Position numbers and translations under genes: made by a program. This document shows positions 40,986 to 49,454 of a stretch of 64,000 nucleotides of DNA, piece after piece. Each line of letters begins with the position of its first letter. Position 1 is the first letter of the stretch. This DNA comes from Vibrio rumoiensis (GTDB lineage: Bacteria; Pseudomonadota; Gammaproteobacteria; Enterobacterales; Vibrionaceae), in assembly GCF_002218045.2 (NCBI RefSeq), contig NZ_AP018685.1, forward strand, positions 930,001 to 994,000, in the 5' to 3' direction. The notes below the pieces were generated by a model, which saw nothing but the letters and a program-made list of their open reading frames with translations, was not told the DNA's origin and made no database searches.

Positions 40986-41756
40986 TTAGATTACGACGGC
41001 GATTTTCTGATCATCTTGCTTAGGGTGATCTAAAAGACGGATATCGGTTTCATAGAGATCAGTCAATCGTTGATCGTCGAGTAATAATTCTTTTGCACCA
41101 CTAAAGGCAATTTTACCTTGTTTTAATGCAACGATATGAGTGGCGTAACGGAGCGCTAAATTTAGATCGTGTAAGATGACTAAAATTCCACATCCAGTTT
41201 GTTGATTCAGTTCTTGCAGTAGATCCATTAAGTGGTATTGATGATGAATATCCAAAGCGGAAGTTGGTTCATCGAGGATTAATACCGGAGATTGCTGCGC
41301 CAGTAACATGGCGACCCAAGCGCGTTGGCGTTCACCACCAGACAGTTTGTCGGCAAGGTTATCCGCATATTGCGCGACGCCGGTTTTTTGCATGGCTTCT
41401 TGAATGATTTTTTCATCATCATTTTGCCAGCGACCAAAGACGCCCCGCCAAGGGAAACGCCCTAAGCGAACTAACTCCTGTACCGTAAGACCGGCGACAT
41501 CCGGTAGCTTTTGCGGTAAGAAGGCAATTTCCTTAGCTAATTGTTTGTGGGAGAAGTCTGAAATTTCAGTCTCATTGAGTGTGACTTGTCCAGAGTCGGC
41601 TTGCGATTGTCCTGAAAGCAGGTTAACCAGTGTCGATTTCCCACTACCATTATGTCCAAGCACAACCGTCAATCCATCACTTGGAATGGACAGTTCATCT
41701 ATCGCTAAAATATCGCGATTATCTCGGTGAACGCGGACTTGGTTGAGTTTGAACAT
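40986..41756 (-). CDS. fhuC: Ferric-hydroxamate ABC transporter ATPase FhuC
   Basis: FhuC powers the FhuB permease. The 256-residue ATPase has Walker A GHNGSGKST, the Q-loop LPQKLP, signature LSGGERQRAWVAMLLAQ, Walker B PVLILDEPTSALD and the switch histidine in LVILHDLNLALRYA. These are typical of iron-siderophore ATPases. It lies between fhuA (84-bp gap) and fhuD (64-bp gap) on the same strand. Confidence 0.95.
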   Translation of the reverse strand: MFKLNQVRVHRDNRDILAIDELSIPSDGLTVVLGHNGSGKSTLVNLLSGQSQADSGQVTLNETEISDFSHKQLAKEIAFLPQKLPDVAGLTVQELVRLGRFPWRGVFGRWQNDDEKIIQEAMQKTGVAQYADNLADKLSGGERQRAWVAMLLAQQSPVLILDEPTSALDIHHQYHLMDLLQELNQQTGCGILVILHDLNLALRYATHIVALKQGKIAFSGAKELLLDDQRLTDLYETDIRLLDHPKQDDQKIAVVI

Positions 41757-41840
41757 AGCTTTCTCTGGATTGAATATGTTTTTAGAAAATAAATACTAGG
41801 GCCATGTTACTCAGTAGCCCTAGTGAATTTAAGGTGTTTT

Positions 41841-43940
41841 TTACCACATGTAGTTAATGGTTGCGGTTGCAGTCAATTCTTCACCGTAGTAGCAATAGTA
41901 ATCACAGCTCGATACGTACTCTTTGTTGGTTAGATTATTGACGTTAACTTGAGCTCGCCATTTCGGTGTGATGTCATAGCGGGCCATCGCATCGTATAGT
42001 GTGACGGCTGGAACATGCAAAGTGCCTGTACTATCTGAAGTTGACCCAACTGACGACCCCATATAACGAACACCCGCACCTATCACAAAGCTATCAAGAC
42101 CTAGGCTAGAAAAATCATACTCCAACCAACCGGATGCCATGTGGCGAGGAATCAGCGCGGTGCGTTTTTCATTGCCCATGCCATCGTCCGACTTAGCGTC
42201 TGTGTAGGTGTAGTTTGCTCTTGCTAATAAATCCTTAGTGACGTGAGCTACGCTTTCTAATTCAACACCTTGTGATGTTAATTCTTGGGTCTGTGTTTGT
42301 TGAGCGGTGGTTGGGTCATAGACCAAACCGTTGTCTTGAGTCAGGTTAAACCACGCAACATTAAAGTAGCCATTGATGAATGATGGCTCATATTTGAAGC
42401 CTGCTTCGGTTTGTTTGCCTTCTAATGGCTTATAAGCTTTACCGGTAGCAGCATCTACCGATGCGATGACCTCAAATGACTCTGAGTAACTGACATAAGG
42501 TGAGAAACCAAAATCCGTTAGATACATCAATCCGCCACTGAGCGATAAGTGATCGTTGTGGATATCTTCGTCGCTGGTGGTGCTTTCATTTTGTAGGCGT
42601 ACGATATCGTAACGGCCACCTAACTTAGCGATCAGCTTTTCGTTGAATTTTATTTGTTGCTGAGCGTAAACGCCGAGCTGTTCTTTTTTGATATGAACCG
42701 GAGTGGCGCGATCATCAATTGGAACAATGTTGCCGTGTTGCGGGTGGAAAGCATTGATATTTGATGTTGTGCCACCATAAGGGCCCCAGTCATCGGCTTC
42801 CATACTGTCATTTTTAAATTGCTGAACATCGACGCCAAGTAGAGTGGTATTGTCAGTATTACCTAACCCCCAGTTCGCGATGAATTGGTTATCCATGCTA
42901 AGCATTTGCGTTGAACCATCTCGATACACGATGCCTCGCCCTAAATCTGCACTGGTTTCGCTACCAAATGCATAAGTACTACGCAGTAATAAGTCGGTAT
43001 AGGCATAGCGTGTATTTTGCTTGAACTGCCAAGTGTCATTGATGTAATGCTCTAATTCATACCCGACAGAGTATTGGTTACTTTTGTTCTTATCGTAGCC
43101 CGGCTCACCGTAGTTAGTACTTGGATCGATTTTGCCCTGCGGTGTATCAATCAAAGTGCCGTAAGCGGGGAAGAAACCTGCGGTAGGCACGCCATCATCT
43201 TGTTGCCATGAAGCAAGGAAGGTGATCGATGTATCGGAATTGATATCCCATGCAAGACTAGGCGCTAGGTACACTCGGTTGTTATAAGTATCATCCAGTG
43301 TGCCATCTTGTTTACTCATCAATGCCACTAAACGAAAACGAACATCGCCATCGTCATCAATAAAGCTAGTGGCATCAATTCCGACTTTTTGTAGATTTCG
43401 ACTACCACCCGTTAATTCAAATTCGCCACCTTCGGTGTAGCCCGGACGTTTGCTGACCGCATTGACAACGCCACCCGGAGGCGCTTCACCGTAAAGAAGA
43501 GAAGCTGGGCCTTTCAATACTTCTACTTGCTCTAGGCCGTAAGGTTCGAGATTCCAAGTATAATAACCGGTATTAAATAAGCGATTGCCATCAAGGTAAG
43601 TAGCCGCATCAAAGCCACGAATTTTGAACCAATCCGTATTGTTATCGGAGCCATAAGGTTGCGTCATCACACCTGGTTGATAGCGCAGCGCTTCATCTAA
43701 TTTTTGAGGCTGTTGAACCGACAGTTGCTCATCATTAATCACAGATACGCTACGTGGCGCTTCTGCTAATGGGGTAGCCACCTTTAGCGCAGAAGCGGTA
43801 ACCGTGATGGTATCGACACTGTCCGTTGAGGTTTCTTCTTCAGCGTTAGAGGGCAGAGTCATGAATGCTAACGATAAACCTAATGCAGGTTTCATGATGC
43901 AAGAAAGCGCTTGTGAAAGCGGGTGTTGTGCAAAAGACAT
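41841..43940 (-). CDS. fhuA: TonB-dependent ferric hydroxamate receptor, FhuA-like
   Basis: The 699-residue outer-membrane receptor has a signal peptide (to about SNAEE) and a TonB box DTITVTAS. The plug contains EAPRSVSVINDEQL, KIRGFDAATYLDGNRL and EQVEVLKGPASLLYGEAPPGG. The barrel ends CDYYCYYGEELTATATINYMW, with the FhuA-type C-terminal cysteine pair and aromatic last residue. Position as first gene of fhuACDB and a Fur box just upstream support the FhuA call. It is a paralogue of the receptor at 27464, with different loop sequences, so the ligand ranges may differ. Its ribosome-binding site is weak (GGATTG). Confidence 0.9.
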   Translation of the reverse strand: MSFAQHPLSQALSCIMKPALGLSLAFMTLPSNAEEETSTDSVDTITVTASALKVATPLAEAPRSVSVINDEQLSVQQPQKLDEALRYQPGVMTQPYGSDNNTDWFKIRGFDAATYLDGNRLFNTGYYTWNLEPYGLEQVEVLKGPASLLYGEAPPGGVVNAVSKRPGYTEGGEFELTGGSRNLQKVGIDATSFIDDDGDVRFRLVALMSKQDGTLDDTYNNRVYLAPSLAWDINSDTSITFLASWQQDDGVPTAGFFPAYGTLIDTPQGKIDPSTNYGEPGYDKNKSNQYSVGYELEHYINDTWQFKQNTRYAYTDLLLRSTYAFGSETSADLGRGIVYRDGSTQMLSMDNQFIANWGLGNTDNTTLLGVDVQQFKNDSMEADDWGPYGGTTSNINAFHPQHGNIVPIDDRATPVHIKKEQLGVYAQQQIKFNEKLIAKLGGRYDIVRLQNESTTSDEDIHNDHLSLSGGLMYLTDFGFSPYVSYSESFEVIASVDAATGKAYKPLEGKQTEAGFKYEPSFINGYFNVAWFNLTQDNGLVYDPTTAQQTQTQELTSQGVELESVAHVTKDLLARANYTYTDAKSDDGMGNEKRTALIPRHMASGWLEYDFSSLGLDSFVIGAGVRYMGSSVGSTSDSTGTLHVPAVTLYDAMARYDITPKWRAQVNVNNLTNKEYVSSCDYYCYYGEELTATATINYMW

Positions 43941-43963
43941 AAATCAATCCGTTGTTTATTAAT

Positions 43964-43978
43964 TGAGAATCATTATTA
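43964..43978 (-). promoter_or_regulatory. Fur box in the fhuA / ABC-exporter divergent region
   Basis: TGAGAATCATTATTA (plus-strand reading) matches 12 of the 14 defined positions of TGATAATnATTATCA. It lies 24 bp before fhuA. The divergent exporter at 44203 could share it. Confidence 0.72.
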
Positions 43979-44202
43979 TTTCGAATTGTATTAAGTTTTA
44001 TGGTGGTTGCCTAGACCTAATTTGCAAATTTATTATTAAAGGAGAAAGATCATGATCAAAATCAATGGGGGGTGGGAAATTAACCGTTTTCCCTTTATGA
44101 TAGCGCCATATTGCTACATTGAAATTCCGTGTTAGCACATGTCTTTATTGGATCGAACGTGATTCAACTTTTGAACACCTTACCTCTGAATGGAACCATT
44201 TT

Positions 44203-46062
44203 ATGTTCAAGTTTTTTGAAGGTTTAACCAAGCCTTTTCCTAAAGATGCGGTAAATACGCCACCGAATACCTTGTTTGCATTTTGCATGCATTACAGCCG
44301 TGACTTTTTATTGCCAATTATTTTTATGTCAATTTTGAGTGCTTGTATCGCCATTATTGAAGTGTCTTTGATGGGGTTCATGGGGTCAATTGTTGATATG
44401 CTTTCTAACCATACGCCAGAGACATTATGGGATGCGGAAGGTACGCGTATTATCGGCATGGGATTGGTCATTATTGTGGTGATCCCTGTGATTGGCTTTT
44501 TCCATTCAATGATCATGCACCAAACGTTACTTGGTAACTTTCCTATGTCGATTCGTTGGCTTGCCCACCGCTATTTGCTCAATCAAAGTGTGACGTTTTA
44601 CCAAGATGATTTTGCAGGGCGAATTGCGACTAAAGTGATGCAAACGTCGCTCGCTATCCGTGAAACAGTGATGAAATTCGCCGATATGTTGGTTTATATC
44701 ACGGTTTACTTTGTGTCGATGTTTGTATTAATGGCGCAGGCGGATTTATGGCTTATGGTACCTGTTTTTGTTTGGCTGGTGGCCTATGTTCTGACTCAGA
44801 TTTATTTCGTACCTAAAATGAAACGTATTGCCACTGAACAGGCGGATGCGCGTTCATTAATGACGGGGCGTATTGTTGATAGCTACACCAATATTGCGAC
44901 CGTGAAACTGTTTTCACACACTAATCGTGAAACGGAATATGCTGAAAAGGGCATGAAGTCATTTCTGAAAACCGTTTATGCACAGATGCGTTTAGCAACG
45001 GTATTCTTGTTCAGTATTGATATGCTTAACTACCTACTGCTTTTCTCAGTGGCGGCACTATCTATTGGCTTATGGATGAATAGCATGATCACGGTAGGTG
45101 CGATTGCCGTAGCGATCAGCCTAGCACTACGTATTCAAGGCATGTCGAAATGGATCATGTGGGAAATCAGCGCCATTTTTGAAAACATTGGTACGGTGGT
45201 CGATGGGATGAACACCTTGTCCAAACCGGTGATCACGCAAGATGTGGATAATGCCCCTGCATTGAAAGTCGATAAGGGACAAATCGAGTTTGATAATATC
45301 AGCTTCCATTATGGTGAAGCGAATAAAGCGGTAATTAATGGCCTTAACTTGAACATTAAACCGGGTGAAAAAGTTGGGTTAGTCGGGCGCTCTGGTGCCG
45401 GTAAATCGACGCTAGTGAATTTGTTGCTGCGTTTTTACGATTTAGAAAGTGGCGCTATTCGTATTGATGGCCAAGATATCTCTCAAGTGAAGCAAGATTC
45501 TCTACGTGGCAAAATTGGCATGATCACTCAAGATACATCGCTATTGCATCGTACTATCAGAGAAAATATTTTATATGGTCGCCCTGATGCGACAGAGGAA
45601 GAGCTACTTGCTGCTACAAAACAAGCGCATGCCCATGAATTTATTGAAGGCTTGACTGATACCTTTGGTAACGTCGGCTACGATGCTCAAGTCGGTGAGC
45701 GTGGTGTGAAGCTTTCAGGTGGGCAGCGTCAACGTATCGCCATTTCTCGTGTGTTACTAAAAGATGCGCCAATTCTCATCATGGATGAAGCCACCTCTGC
45801 GCTTGATTCTGAAGTTGAAGCGGCAATTCAAGAAAGTTTGTATGAATTAATGGAAGGTAAAACCGTGATCGCGATTGCGCACCGTTTATCGACGATTGCT
45901 GCGATGGACCGTCTTATTGTTCTCGATAAAGGTGAAGTCCTAGAGCAAGGTTCACACCAAGAACTGTTAGCACACGGTGGGGTTTACGCTCAACTGTGGG
46001 CTCATCAAACCGGTGGGTTCTTGGGGAGTGATGAAGACAAAGAAAAAGTTGTAAATATATAA
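44203..46062 (+). CDS. ABC exporter with fused membrane and ATPase domains
   Basis: The 619-residue protein is a type-I (MsbA-like) exporter half. The N-terminal membrane domain has six helices (first near LLPIIFMSILSACIAIIEV; coupling region LSVTFYQDDFAGRIATKVMQ-like). The C-terminal ATPase has Walker A GRSGAGKST, signature KLSGGQRQRIAI, Walker B PILIMDEATSALDSE and the histidine in IAIAHRLSTI. It should work as a homodimer; the substrate is unknown. A TTG at 44119 is in frame, but the ATG at 44203, with GGAA upstream, is preferred. It is divergent from fhuA across a Fur box, so iron-related export (for example of a siderophore) is possible but unproven. Confidence 0.9.
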   Translation: MFKFFEGLTKPFPKDAVNTPPNTLFAFCMHYSRDFLLPIIFMSILSACIAIIEVSLMGFMGSIVDMLSNHTPETLWDAEGTRIIGMGLVIIVVIPVIGFFHSMIMHQTLLGNFPMSIRWLAHRYLLNQSVTFYQDDFAGRIATKVMQTSLAIRETVMKFADMLVYITVYFVSMFVLMAQADLWLMVPVFVWLVAYVLTQIYFVPKMKRIATEQADARSLMTGRIVDSYTNIATVKLFSHTNRETEYAEKGMKSFLKTVYAQMRLATVFLFSIDMLNYLLLFSVAALSIGLWMNSMITVGAIAVAISLALRIQGMSKWIMWEISAIFENIGTVVDGMNTLSKPVITQDVDNAPALKVDKGQIEFDNISFHYGEANKAVINGLNLNIKPGEKVGLVGRSGAGKSTLVNLLLRFYDLESGAIRIDGQDISQVKQDSLRGKIGMITQDTSLLHRTIRENILYGRPDATEEELLAATKQAHAHEFIEGLTDTFGNVGYDAQVGERGVKLSGGQRQRIAISRVLLKDAPILIMDEATSALDSEVEAAIQESLYELMEGKTVIAIAHRLSTIAAMDRLIVLDKGEVLEQGSHQELLAHGGVYAQLWAHQTGGFLGSDEDKEKVVNI

Positions 46063-46086
46063 TTTCAATCTATATCTTTTCAACTT

Positions 46087-46125
46087 AAAGGCCTACATAG
46101 CGATAATGTTATGTAGGCCTTTTTT
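46087..46125 (+). terminator. Terminator after the ABC exporter gene
   Basis: AAAGGCCTACATA faces TATGTAGGCCTTT and is followed by T residues. The next 450 bp contain only tRNA-Arg. Confidence 0.9.
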
Positions 46126-46292
46126 GTTTGCTTAGTAACCATGGCATATATTGATTTAAGGAAAAGTGAACATTTTAATGATGCTTATAAAAGAGTCAGT
46201 GAATAATTTTATATAAATAAGCAAAGGAAAAAGAATAAGAAGATTTGAGTTAAAGCTAGCGTTGTAATAAGGACGATTTTGAAAGATGAGAG

Positions 46293-46368
46293 TGGTGTCC
46301 CCTACAGGATTCGAACCTGTGTCTAAGACTTAGGAGGTCCTTGTTCTATCCAGCTGAACTAAGGGGAC
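46293..46368 (-). tRNA. tRNA-Arg (anticodon CCT)
   Basis: The 76-nt cloverleaf on the minus strand begins GTCCCCTTAGTTCAGC, has anticodon loop CTCCTAA (anticodon CCT), T-arm CAGGTTCGAATCCTG and an encoded CCA. Confidence 0.96.
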
Positions 46369-46388
46369 ACAAAGTATTTACGTTCCGA

Positions 46389-46417
46389 ATCATACGGATT
46401 TTAATTCGATAAGCCAA
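46389..46417 (-). promoter_or_regulatory. Sigma-70 promoter of tRNA-Arg
   Basis: Minus-strand TTGGCT (-35, 46412-46417) and TATGAT (-10, 46389-46394) with a 17-bp spacer, 20 bp upstream of the tRNA 5' end. Confidence 0.65.
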
Positions 46418-46575
46418 TAGTCTGAGGCTTTTTCAGCATTCCAACCATACCCAAGCGTTGTTTTTTTGTTCATAAGTTCAATTCTTGAGGGGTTTTGATT
46501 GCTTAATTACGCCGTTAACTCTTTAATTAATCAGTGCATAGTTGATTAGCACTAATCACGAGTTAAGGATAAATT

Positions 46576-47841
46576 ATGGCTGCTAGCTATTCTCGAGATC
46601 ATTTACGCTTTTTATATAATCGCCTCAAAGATAAATTATGGGTCAAGCCGTTGTGGATGTGTTGCTGCTCAATATTGGCGGTTTTTGTTGCCAAGTTCGC
46701 AGATCATTATGAAGCGGATTTATTTGTTCCACCGATTAGTACGGATTCAATTGTGGCGTTACTTGAGATCATGTCATCGAGTATGTTGATGATCGCGACA
46801 TTCTCCGTTGGCTCGATGGTGGCCGCTTATGCTTCTGCTAGTACATCCGCAACGCCTCGTGCTTTTAGTGTAGTGGTGTCCGATGATGTGTCTAAAAATG
46901 CCTTATCTCGATTCATTGGCTCATTTATTTTTAGCATTGTGGCATTAACGGCAATCAAAAATGATGTCTTTCAAATCGCAGGCTTATTTGTACTGTTTAT
47001 TTTAACGAGCCTTGTCTTTGCATTAGTGATTTTAACCTTTATCCGTTGGGTTGATCGTTTAGCTCGGTTAGGCCGAATTGGTAATACCGTTGATCGTGTT
47101 GAGCATGTGGTGATGCAATCGCTAATTCGTTTGCGTAATCGTCCCAATCGTTCAGGTGCACCTTGTGTCGATGTCGGCCAAGGTGAAGCAGTAGTGGCAA
47201 CTTCTGTCGGCTATATTCAACATATAGATATTAGTCGTTTGCATCATTGGGCTGAAGGTAATGATGCTGTCGTGGTGTTAGCAGTATTACCCGGTGAATT
47301 TGTCGCGCCCGGTACGGTGATTGCTAATGTTATTTCTGAAAAATCAGAACAAGAATTTGATTACAAAAGTGTATTAGCGGCTTATCAAATTGGAGCGGAT
47401 CGTTTTTTTGATGATGATCCTCGTTTTGGTTTAATTGTGTTATCAGAAATTGCAGGCAAAGCACTGTCGCCTGCGGTGAACGATCCCGGCTCTGCGATTA
47501 AAGTCATTGGTAGCTTAGTTCGCTTATTTGTTTGTTGGAGTGAACCCGTTCCGGAAGAGGATGAACAACAATCGTATTATGATCGGGTTCAAGTGCCAGA
47601 AGTGAGTGTAGAAGGGATGTTTGATGATGCTTTTACGGTGATTGCTCGAGATGGGGCAGGTTGCGTTGAAGTGGTGACGCATTTACAAAAAGCACTGACA
47701 GCGTTGTGCATGGTTGGAGATGAAAAAATGAAAGCGGCCGCGAAACGTCATGCTGAACTTTCATTAAAACGCAGTCAACTCGCATTATCACTAGACGAAG
47801 ATCTGCAAGCGGTTAGAACCTCAAGTATGCTTAAAGATTAA
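46576..47841 (+). CDS. DUF2254 integral membrane protein
   Basis: The 421-residue protein has four predicted transmembrane segments in the N-terminal 160 residues (WMCCCSILAVFVAKFA; SSSMLMIATFSVGSMVAAYA; SRFIGSFIFSIVALTAI; AGLFVLFILTSLVFALVI). The conserved cytoplasmic motif TPRAFSVVVSDDVSKNALSRF lies between them. A soluble C-terminal domain follows, with SVGYIQHIDISRLHHWA and GKALSPAVNDPGSAIKVIGS. These match DUF2254, a family of unknown function. AAGGA precedes the ATG. It is monocistronic, with tRNA-Arg divergent upstream; no terminator was recognised downstream. Confidence 0.88.
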   Translation: MAASYSRDHLRFLYNRLKDKLWVKPLWMCCCSILAVFVAKFADHYEADLFVPPISTDSIVALLEIMSSSMLMIATFSVGSMVAAYASASTSATPRAFSVVVSDDVSKNALSRFIGSFIFSIVALTAIKNDVFQIAGLFVLFILTSLVFALVILTFIRWVDRLARLGRIGNTVDRVEHVVMQSLIRLRNRPNRSGAPCVDVGQGEAVVATSVGYIQHIDISRLHHWAEGNDAVVVLAVLPGEFVAPGTVIANVISEKSEQEFDYKSVLAAYQIGADRFFDDDPRFGLIVLSEIAGKALSPAVNDPGSAIKVIGSLVRLFVCWSEPVPEEDEQQSYYDRVQVPEVSVEGMFDDAFTVIARDGAGCVEVVTHLQKALTALCMVGDEKMKAAAKRHAELSLKRSQLALSLDEDLQAVRTSSMLKD

Positions 47842-48015
47842 GATGTCGAATGGAATCCAATAGCGCACGCAAGTAGCAACGATTGCTCAAATAACGGAAA
47901 AATATATCTATAAGTATTGCTGTTAATCAAACGGCATCTATTCGAGTGTCTAGTTGGTTTTCATTAAGACAATTCATTACTTTTATACTGATGTTTTGTA
48001 TTGAATTATAGTTAT

Positions 48016-48543
48016 TTATAGGAGCGTTTGTATTGCTGTTATAACAATAATAGATATTAATATATATGTTGTAAGATAAATATTGTTATTTATGATGTGT
48101 GCGAGATTTTTTGTTGTTAATAATGGTTTTTTATTTCTTAGTGTAGTGGTGTTTTCTGAAGGAATAGAGCGTTCAAACTCCAAGATGTTGTTTTTACTTA
48201 GTTTTATCGAGGCCTCTCGACTTAGTAAAATTCTGTCTTTTACTTTATAGGTAATTTCTATATCTGTGCTTAGGCAGTATCCGTACCCACGAATAGTTTG
48301 GATTGCATTTTCACATCCTATTTTTTTGAAAATATCTCTAATGTTCTTAATTGCCACATTAAGTGAATTGTCTGTGACGACTTTATCTGACCAAGCATAT
48401 TGAAATAACTCATCCCTAGATAATGCTATTTTCTTTGATGACATTAACGATAATATTAATATTTCGGTTTCAGCGATAGGATAAGACTCTAGTTTTTCAT
48501 TTTCACCGATACTTTTATTCGATAGGTTTACTTTGATTTTCAC
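48016..48543 (-). CDS. Tail-anchored winged-helix regulator (ToxR/CadC-like, no periplasmic domain)
   Basis: The 175-residue protein has an OmpR/PhoB-type winged helix at residues about 20-95 (AETEILILSLMSSKKIALSR, then NSLNVAIKNIRDIFKKIGC and the wing QTIRGYGYCL). A polar linker follows, and a single transmembrane segment lies at the extreme C-terminus (YLTTYILISIIVITAIQTLL). This is the ToxR/TcpP/CadC topology but with essentially no periplasmic sensor. The start is GTG with GAGG 7 bases upstream. An inverted repeat (CACAGAAT/ATTCTGTG) spans the start region. The gene is much more AT-rich than its neighbours, suggesting transfer. Its targets are unknown. Confidence 0.8.
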   Translation of the reverse strand: MKIKVNLSNKSIGENEKLESYPIAETEILILSLMSSKKIALSRDELFQYAWSDKVVTDNSLNVAIKNIRDIFKKIGCENAIQTIRGYGYCLSTDIEITYKVKDRILLSREASIKLSKNNILEFERSIPSENTTTLRNKKPLLTTKNLAHIINNNIYLTTYILISIIVITAIQTLL

Positions 48544-48582
48544 AGAATAACCTCACAAAATAATCTGGTGTAATATTCTGTG
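48541..48582. repeat. Inverted repeat at the ToxR-like gene start
   Basis: CACAGAAT (48541-48548) and ATTCTGTG (48575-48582) form an 8-bp perfect dyad with 26 bp between. One arm covers the GTG start codon. It could be an autoregulatory operator or an mRNA hairpin. Confidence 0.5.
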
Positions 48583-48953
48583 GTGCGCTGTGTTAACGTT
48601 TTTACAACTAGCATGGTTTATCTATAGATTAATTATAATTTATGATGGTTAATTATAAACATTAATGGTTTTTTAAGTATGGCAAGTTGATTTTTTTATA
48701 ATTTGAAATGCTAATTTTTGTGTTGGATGACGATTGCAGTCGATGAACTGGCATGCATTCGGTGTCTTACACTTGTCCTGGCATGAATGTTTGTGAATTA
48801 ATTTAATTGGAGCTGGCTTTTATGCATCATAGGGTTAGCTGATTTCATATTCACTAATTCAAATTTATGTGCCTGGAATACTCATGTTTTATAAAGTGAA
48901 AGCAGGGACGGTTTATATTTTAATTACTTACCTCCTGTTTTTGGCCACAAAAA
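48583..48953. other. AT-rich intergenic region, no convincing gene
   Basis: This 371-bp stretch between the two leftward genes should contain the promoter of the ToxR-like gene and the 3' end of the ChrR operon. No terminator, tRNA or conserved open frame was found; a 28-codon frame at 48884-48970 is noted elsewhere and not accepted. Confidence 0.55.
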
Positions 48954-49454
48954 TTAGGTCGCCTTTTTAAAAGCTAGGCTCAAATGAGCCCAATAGCACA
49001 AGATTGGTAATAAAATAGTCCATGTAAGCGCATAGCTGAGGATAAACGTGATTTGACTAAATCCGCTAGAAAACACCCCAAGATTTAAACCTGCCCAGTA
49101 ACTTAACGTCCCAAATACCTCACCTAGAAAAGCTATCCAATACCAAGCCAGTTTGTTTATCCACAATAAACTGTGGTTGAGACACAAAACAAAATGGCAC
49201 CAGAGTAGAATAAGCCATATTGGTATCCATGATTGATTCACATCTAATACGCCAATCCATATCATCAGTTGATCAATGACAATTCCCACTAGCGCTGCGA
49301 TTAATAAAAAACCATCAGCTTTGCGTGTTGGTGTTAGGCAAAAGTGCACCGCTAATAATCCAAGCATAAAAAAAGGAGCGCTAGCAGGAAACGAAGCCGC
49401 TAACGCCCAACAGGATTGGAATATTATGAAATTAATAATTGAGAATCGATTCAT
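48954..49454 (-). CDS. DUF2878 membrane protein, last gene of the ChrR operon
   Basis: The 166-residue protein is strongly hydrophobic, with about six short transmembrane segments (for example SIINFIIFQSCWALAASFP, FFMLGLLAVHFCLTP and YALTWTILLPILCYWAHLSL). The TRKADGFLLIAALVGIVIDQ region is typical of DUF2878, a family of unknown function often found with Cfa-like and DUF1365 genes. The start overlaps the end of the methyltransferase gene by about 23 bp. A GTG at 49457 is one codon earlier. Confidence 0.8.
   Translation of the reverse strand: MNRFSIINFIIFQSCWALAASFPASAPFFMLGLLAVHFCLTPTRKADGFLLIAALVGIVIDQLMIWIGVLDVNQSWIPIWLILLWCHFVLCLNHSLLWINKLAWYWIAFLGEVFGTLSYWAGLNLGVFSSGFSQITFILSYALTWTILLPILCYWAHLSLAFKKAT

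Noticed and set aside
46126..46292. Terminator for tRNA-Arg
   Set aside because: No hairpin with a T run was found on the minus strand just after the tRNA.
48884..48970. 28-codon frame on the plus strand with a hydrophobic stretch (GTVYILITYLLFLATKI) and a weak GGA before its ATG
   Set aside because: It is short and in an AT-rich region, it overlaps the end of the DUF2878 gene on the other strand, and without conservation data it cannot be told from chance.
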